Below, piece by piece: positions 60,043-64,000 of a stretch of 64,000 nucleotides of DNA. The DNA comes from Ligustrum vulgare (taxonomy: Eukaryota > Streptophyta > Magnoliopsida > Lamiales > Oleaceae). Each line of letters opens with the position of its first letter. The first letter of the stretch is position 1. The notes below the pieces were generated by a model, which was not told the DNA's origin, did not search any database, and worked only from the letters and a program-made list of their open reading frames with translations. The stretch is taken from assembly GCA_963555705.1 (NCBI GenBank), contig OY743169.1, positions 6,448,014 through 6,512,013 on the forward strand, written 5' to 3'. The position numbers and the translations under genes are program-made.

Positions 60043-61617
60043 TGATAAGTGTGCATTTTACACACTTATTGTGCTTTTAAATAGACAATTTAATTGACAA
60101 ATTGAGCAAATATTTACTTATATATTGTGTTTATCTTGTACAATTAGGTACAACCTCAATTGGAAAGTAAATGGACAAGATTGGAGTGCAATCAAGCTAA
60201 AAGAGGAGCAAATTGGATGTCCAAGGACCTAATTGAAAGAAATCAAAAGTTCGGGGACTCAATTGCAACATCTCAGAAAGTTGGAGGACTAAAGATACAA
60301 ATATTTCAGGGGCATATTTGTAATAAAATTCAAAATTTGAGGACTAAATTGAAGAAGACCAGAAGTTGGAGGACCCAATTGCAAATCATTGAAGGACGGG
60401 GCTGCCGGTGAACCACGCGATCGCGTGGTTATACCGGGTCGTGTTCGCGAAGTCAGCCTATAATCCAACCCGAGAGTTTGCAAGTCCACCATGCGATCGC
60501 GAGTCATTAAACCATGCGATCGTGTGGTCAAAAAACTGGGCGATAATCCGGGCCGACCCGGTTCGGCCCAAATGCTGAGGACGCGGATCTAGGCGATTTT
60601 TGGGTATATTTGGGCCTTTTTTTTTGCTAGGGTTTGGGAGTTCTTCTTCACTTTTCATCTTCAAACCCTTTTCTCTCTTTTCTTTTTCTTTTCTTTGTTT
60701 TTGATTTAGTTTGTAAATTAGTTTGTAGTTTAGTTGTGTTTCTAAGTTACTAGCACCATTTGGATCAAAGAAGCAAGAAGTAAGTGGAAATACAAAGCAT
60801 TGTTGAAAGATTCTTGGAGCAAAAATCAAGGGAAGTGTTGTATTTCATTTTTCTTGTATTTTTATCCTTAATTTCTATATTTTGTGATGTATTTTCATAA
60901 ACCTTATCTTTTGTGGAATATTTATATAATGGGCTAGTTGTTTTATGTTGGGATGATTGATGTAGCTTAACTTAGTTTAAGTAATTTTAATGTTTGTTTA
61001 TTAATGTTGAGCTTATTTCATGTGTGTTTGTTATTGAGATTATTCCATGTGTTTGATTGATCACCAAATATATGTTTTGTGAAGTGTATGATAATCGAGA
61101 GATATTATGCATTTTAGACCAAATAACAAATGCTCTAGGTTCTTGTTAAGGATAGAGATATACCTTAAACCTTAGATGATCAATTGAGCTATTTTCACAA
61201 AGAGTTAATGCAATTGATTGAGCTTTAATCGACATAGAGATATAGTAGGTTAAACCAATTGATTAGGGTTAATTTCACTCGAGCGAGGTAATTAGTTAAG
61301 CTTGGAAAATCGGGTCTAACATTGTAAATGAGTAATTTATTAATTTGCATGTGTTGAGAAATTACTTAAGCAAGAGTTAAGTGAAATCATGAATCCCAAC
61401 TATTTTATCGTCCATTTTCCTTATTTTAATTCGGTTTAGAATTTACAAAAATCCAACTTTTAATTGTGTGCTTCCGTTTATTGTTAGAATTAAATTAATT
61501 AAAGTTGTATAATCTAAAGTAAACATTCCTCGTGGGATCGAAAATCCGGACTCAAAAAGTCCATTTTATTACTTGTACGCGATCCGTGCGCTTGCGGTAC
61601 ACTATTTTGAGCGAACA
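60043..61617 (+). mobile_element. Solo LTR, 1,575 bp
   Basis: It begins TGATAAGTGTGCATTTTACA and ends TTTTGAGCGAACA, with a perfect 5-bp duplication GCTCC (60038-60042 and 61618-61622). No internal region or second LTR is present, so the original element was lost by LTR-LTR recombination. It contains a 20-bp perfect palindrome (60411-60430) and a CT-rich tract near 60645-60700. The family could not be named. Confidence 0.88.
60411..60430. repeat. 20-bp perfect palindrome
   Basis: AACCACGCGATCGCGTGGTT, within the solo LTR. A related, imperfect CCATGCGATCGCG...CCATGCGATCGTGTGG pair follows at about 60488-60528. Confidence 0.95.
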
Positions 61618-61784
61618 GCTCCTTATATTAACACACATATTTATAGGTGTAACAACTCTAAAATATGTATAATATATATTTGTGTCCAAGAAAGTTTTCT
61701 TGTTGAAGTAGAATACTAAAAAAAGAGAGAGAATAAATCTGCGCACAATATTTCCATAATTGAGACAGAATTCGTCCAAAAGGT

Positions 61785-63086
61785 TTTTTCACCCATACGA
61801 TGTACGAAAATTATTATCCGCAATATCGATTTCAATAAGTATTAGTAAAATTTTAATGCTTATATATAATCAACACATATAAAAATGCATAAAATAATTG
61901 TCTGTTACAATAATTATTAGAATTTAAAAAATAATTAAACTATTCAAATTATTAAAAATTTCTTTGAATAGTAAATGTCAATTTATATATTTAAATAATA
62001 AATTATTACTGATTTTAATAATTTTTATGAATTATTATTAATTTCATTGGGAATGGAAATTTAGTAGTTTTTTTTAATGGTATATCATATTTCATATACA
62101 GTGCTTTTATGACCATAAAAATTTTTCACCCGCCATTTGTCAATGGGATCGAATGTCGACGGGGCCCATCGGGCCTCGCCTGATACTCCCCCAATAGGGG
62201 GTGACACATGCGTTCACTGGGGGCATTATATAATATCTGGTTTGATGTAAAATTATGTATACGAATATTGTTGCATGTGAAATGTATTAGTATATTTTTC
62301 TTAATTTCTACATTTCCCTCCCTATTTAACATACTTCTCAATTTTCATTAAAAAAATCAATCAAAATAATTTGAAAATAAGTAGTCAAAATAATAATTTT
62401 GAAAATCTCGTAATTATCATGATACGACACCTAGTAAAGTAGGAGATCATGAAATTATACCGAAAATCTTATACCCTATAATCTTTAAAAGTTTATTAAA
62501 ATTATGAATGATTAAAAAATATTAATCATTCTATTAATATTATTAACTAAAAAAAAATCAAAGTATTAACTCTTCAATAATAGCATTCTTTCAATAACTT
62601 TTTTTTTTAAATTATTTATAAGAAGCACATTTTTTCAACTCACTTTTTAACCACATATATCTTTTCAAAACTATTTTTCAATAACACATTTTATCTCGAA
62701 ATATAAATATGGTCGTTGAACGGAGGCTTAATTTATTAAAATAATTAATAATAATATATATATTTTAGAATTATGTTTTGTAATATTAAAGATGATAAAT
62801 GATTTGACCATTAATAATTAAAACACAATTTTAATACTGATGGCTACACATAGAATTTATAATATTAAGAATAAAAAATAAATAAATAAATAAATAATAA
62901 TTTTAATACTGATAACTAAAAATATTGATTGAACTCATTCAATATTAGTATTAATAATAAAAATAATTATAACCAAAATATATAAATAATAATAACATCA
63001 TATTAATTATTTACTATAGTAATAAAACATAAAGAATTTAACAATTAAATTCTGTCAAATTATCCTACTTTTATATATAGTATAGA
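61785..63086 (-). mobile_element. Helitron-like element A, about 1.3 kb
   Basis: The minus-strand 5' end TCTATACTATATATAAAAG begins at 63086 and is preceded by A. Near the other end, CACCCATACGATGTACG (61790) is a transition-decayed form of the 3' hairpin CCCGTGCGATGCACG seen in related elements. The exact 3' base is uncertain. No coding capacity; a GC-rich insert lies at about 62130-62225. Confidence 0.55.
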
Positions 63087-63087
63087 T

Positions 63088-63771
63088 ATTTACCAGTACG
63101 ATGAATTGAAATTGCTCACCGTAATATCGATAAACATTCATAAAATTTAATGATTATACATAATCAATACAAATACAAAAGATATAAAAATAATTTTCTA
63201 TTACAACAATTATTAAAATTTAAAAATAACATTATTAATCCAAATTATTGAAATCTTCATAATGATAAATGTCAATTTATATATTTTAAAATATATATAT
63301 AGATATATATATACACACACACACACATATACAACTACTGATTTCAATAATTTTTATAAGTTACTATTGACTTCATTAAAAATGCAAATTTTGTAATTTC
63401 TTAATTGTATATCATGTTTGATGATAATTATGAGTACAAATATTGATGTTTGTTCAAGATATCAACATATTTATTATAATTTCTGCATTTGCCTTTCTCA
63501 GTTCTCATTCAAAAGTACCAATCACAATAAGTCAATAACTATAAATGTGTTTAATCTTAAACAATCAAATATACGACAATTGAGCAACGTTAAAGATCAA
63601 GAAATTATTATATCATATAATTTTTGCACAATTATTAAAATTAAAAAATATTAATCATTATTTAGTATCCTAATTTTGTATTTACATTTGGAGACAACTA
63701 CTTTGCATTCACACTAATCTCATTTTGCATTCGTACTGACCAAATTATTCTACTTTTATATATAGTACAGA
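63088..63771 (-). mobile_element. Helitron-like element B, about 0.68 kb, abutting element A
   Basis: The minus-strand 5' end TCTGTACTATATATAAAAG begins at 63771 and is preceded by A. The far end (CCAGTACGATG, about 63092) lies immediately next to the 5' end of element A. Its first 300 bp on the + strand parallel those of A (CGCAATATCGAT vs CGTAATATCGAT, and TATATAATCAACACATA vs TACATAATCAATACAAA). A TA/CA microsatellite lies at about 63290-63330. Confidence 0.55.
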
Positions 63772-64000
63772 TATCACACAACACGACACCTTACTTACAT
63801 AGACAAAAGAAATGACCTAATGGGCCTTTATTCATTTATAAAGCCCGATTCCATTACCTCACTTGGTCTCTCAATCATACGCCCAAAATTTCAATTGCAA
63901 TTAATTTGGGTCAATATCCATCAATCGCTACTAGAATTTTACATTCTGCATACAAAATGTATTTGTTAGGAAAGCTTTTTATTTGTGAGTAAAAGCTTTT
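63772..64000. other. Window edge, no feature seen
   Basis: Short AT-rich sequence; nothing supportable. Confidence 0.5.

Overview
This window is nuclear DNA of a flowering plant, most likely a eudicot. It is AT-rich, has long spliced introns, and is packed with plant-type transposable elements: Ty1/copia, Ty3/gypsy, Helitron, hAT, Tourist-like MITEs and a tRNA-type SINE. Only two ordinary host genes can be supported. One is a four-exon exostosin-type (GT47) glycosyltransferase on the + strand (2191-6412). The other is an intronless DREB-type AP2/ERF transcription factor on the + strand (21329-22090). Almost everything else is mobile DNA, often nested, and many insertions can be bounded to the base by their target-site duplications (TSDs).

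Layout. 1-6.8 kb: the GT47 gene and its leader. 8.9-9.6 kb: a TTA-flanked MITE. 9.97-16.66 kb: a probable Helitron on the minus strand carrying exon-like fragments of several host genes (an RPA-like OB-fold protein, cytosolic prolyl-tRNA synthetase, and an FQR1/WrbA-like quinone reductase). 17.6-19.9 kb: a Ty3/gypsy gag and LTR remnant split by a hAT MITE. 19.9-20.6 kb: a MITE with a Cassandra-like solo LTR nested inside it. 21.3-22.1 kb: the DREB gene. 23.5-27.4 kb: a hAT remnant, a gypsy remnant and a large inverted repeat. 29.4-30.3 kb: a MITE. 31.17-34.17 kb: a Helitron whose replicase/helicase has a large internal deletion, with a hAT MITE inserted in it. 34.93-43.44 kb: a young LTR retrotransposon. 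44.84-49.90 kb: a decayed but complete-length copia element. 51-57.4 kb: MITEs, a SINE and tandem repeats. 58.1-59.3 kb: a palindromic minisatellite split by a MITE. 60.04-61.62 kb: a perfect solo LTR. 61.8-63.8 kb: two Helitron-like elements head to tail.

The most striking object is the 34932-43439 LTR retrotransposon. Its 5-bp TSD is intact, its LTRs are about 99% identical, and the minus-strand primer-binding site shows it is oriented on the minus strand. No gag or pol is recognisable. On the opposite strand its interior holds two intact ORFs in tandem. The first (37641-38192) has the basic-patch plus four-cysteine signature of betaflexivirus-type nucleic-acid-binding proteins. The second (38489-39142) is an intronless, diverged LOG-type cytokinin riboside 5'-monophosphate phosphoribohydrolase. 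Both are preceded by the same TTTAAATAG motif, and the LOG ORF is followed by three related hairpin-like repeats and an AATAAA signal. This looks like a mobile cassette that combines a virus-like gene with a cytokinin-activation gene.

Domain and family calls are made by eye from motifs. No database search was possible.
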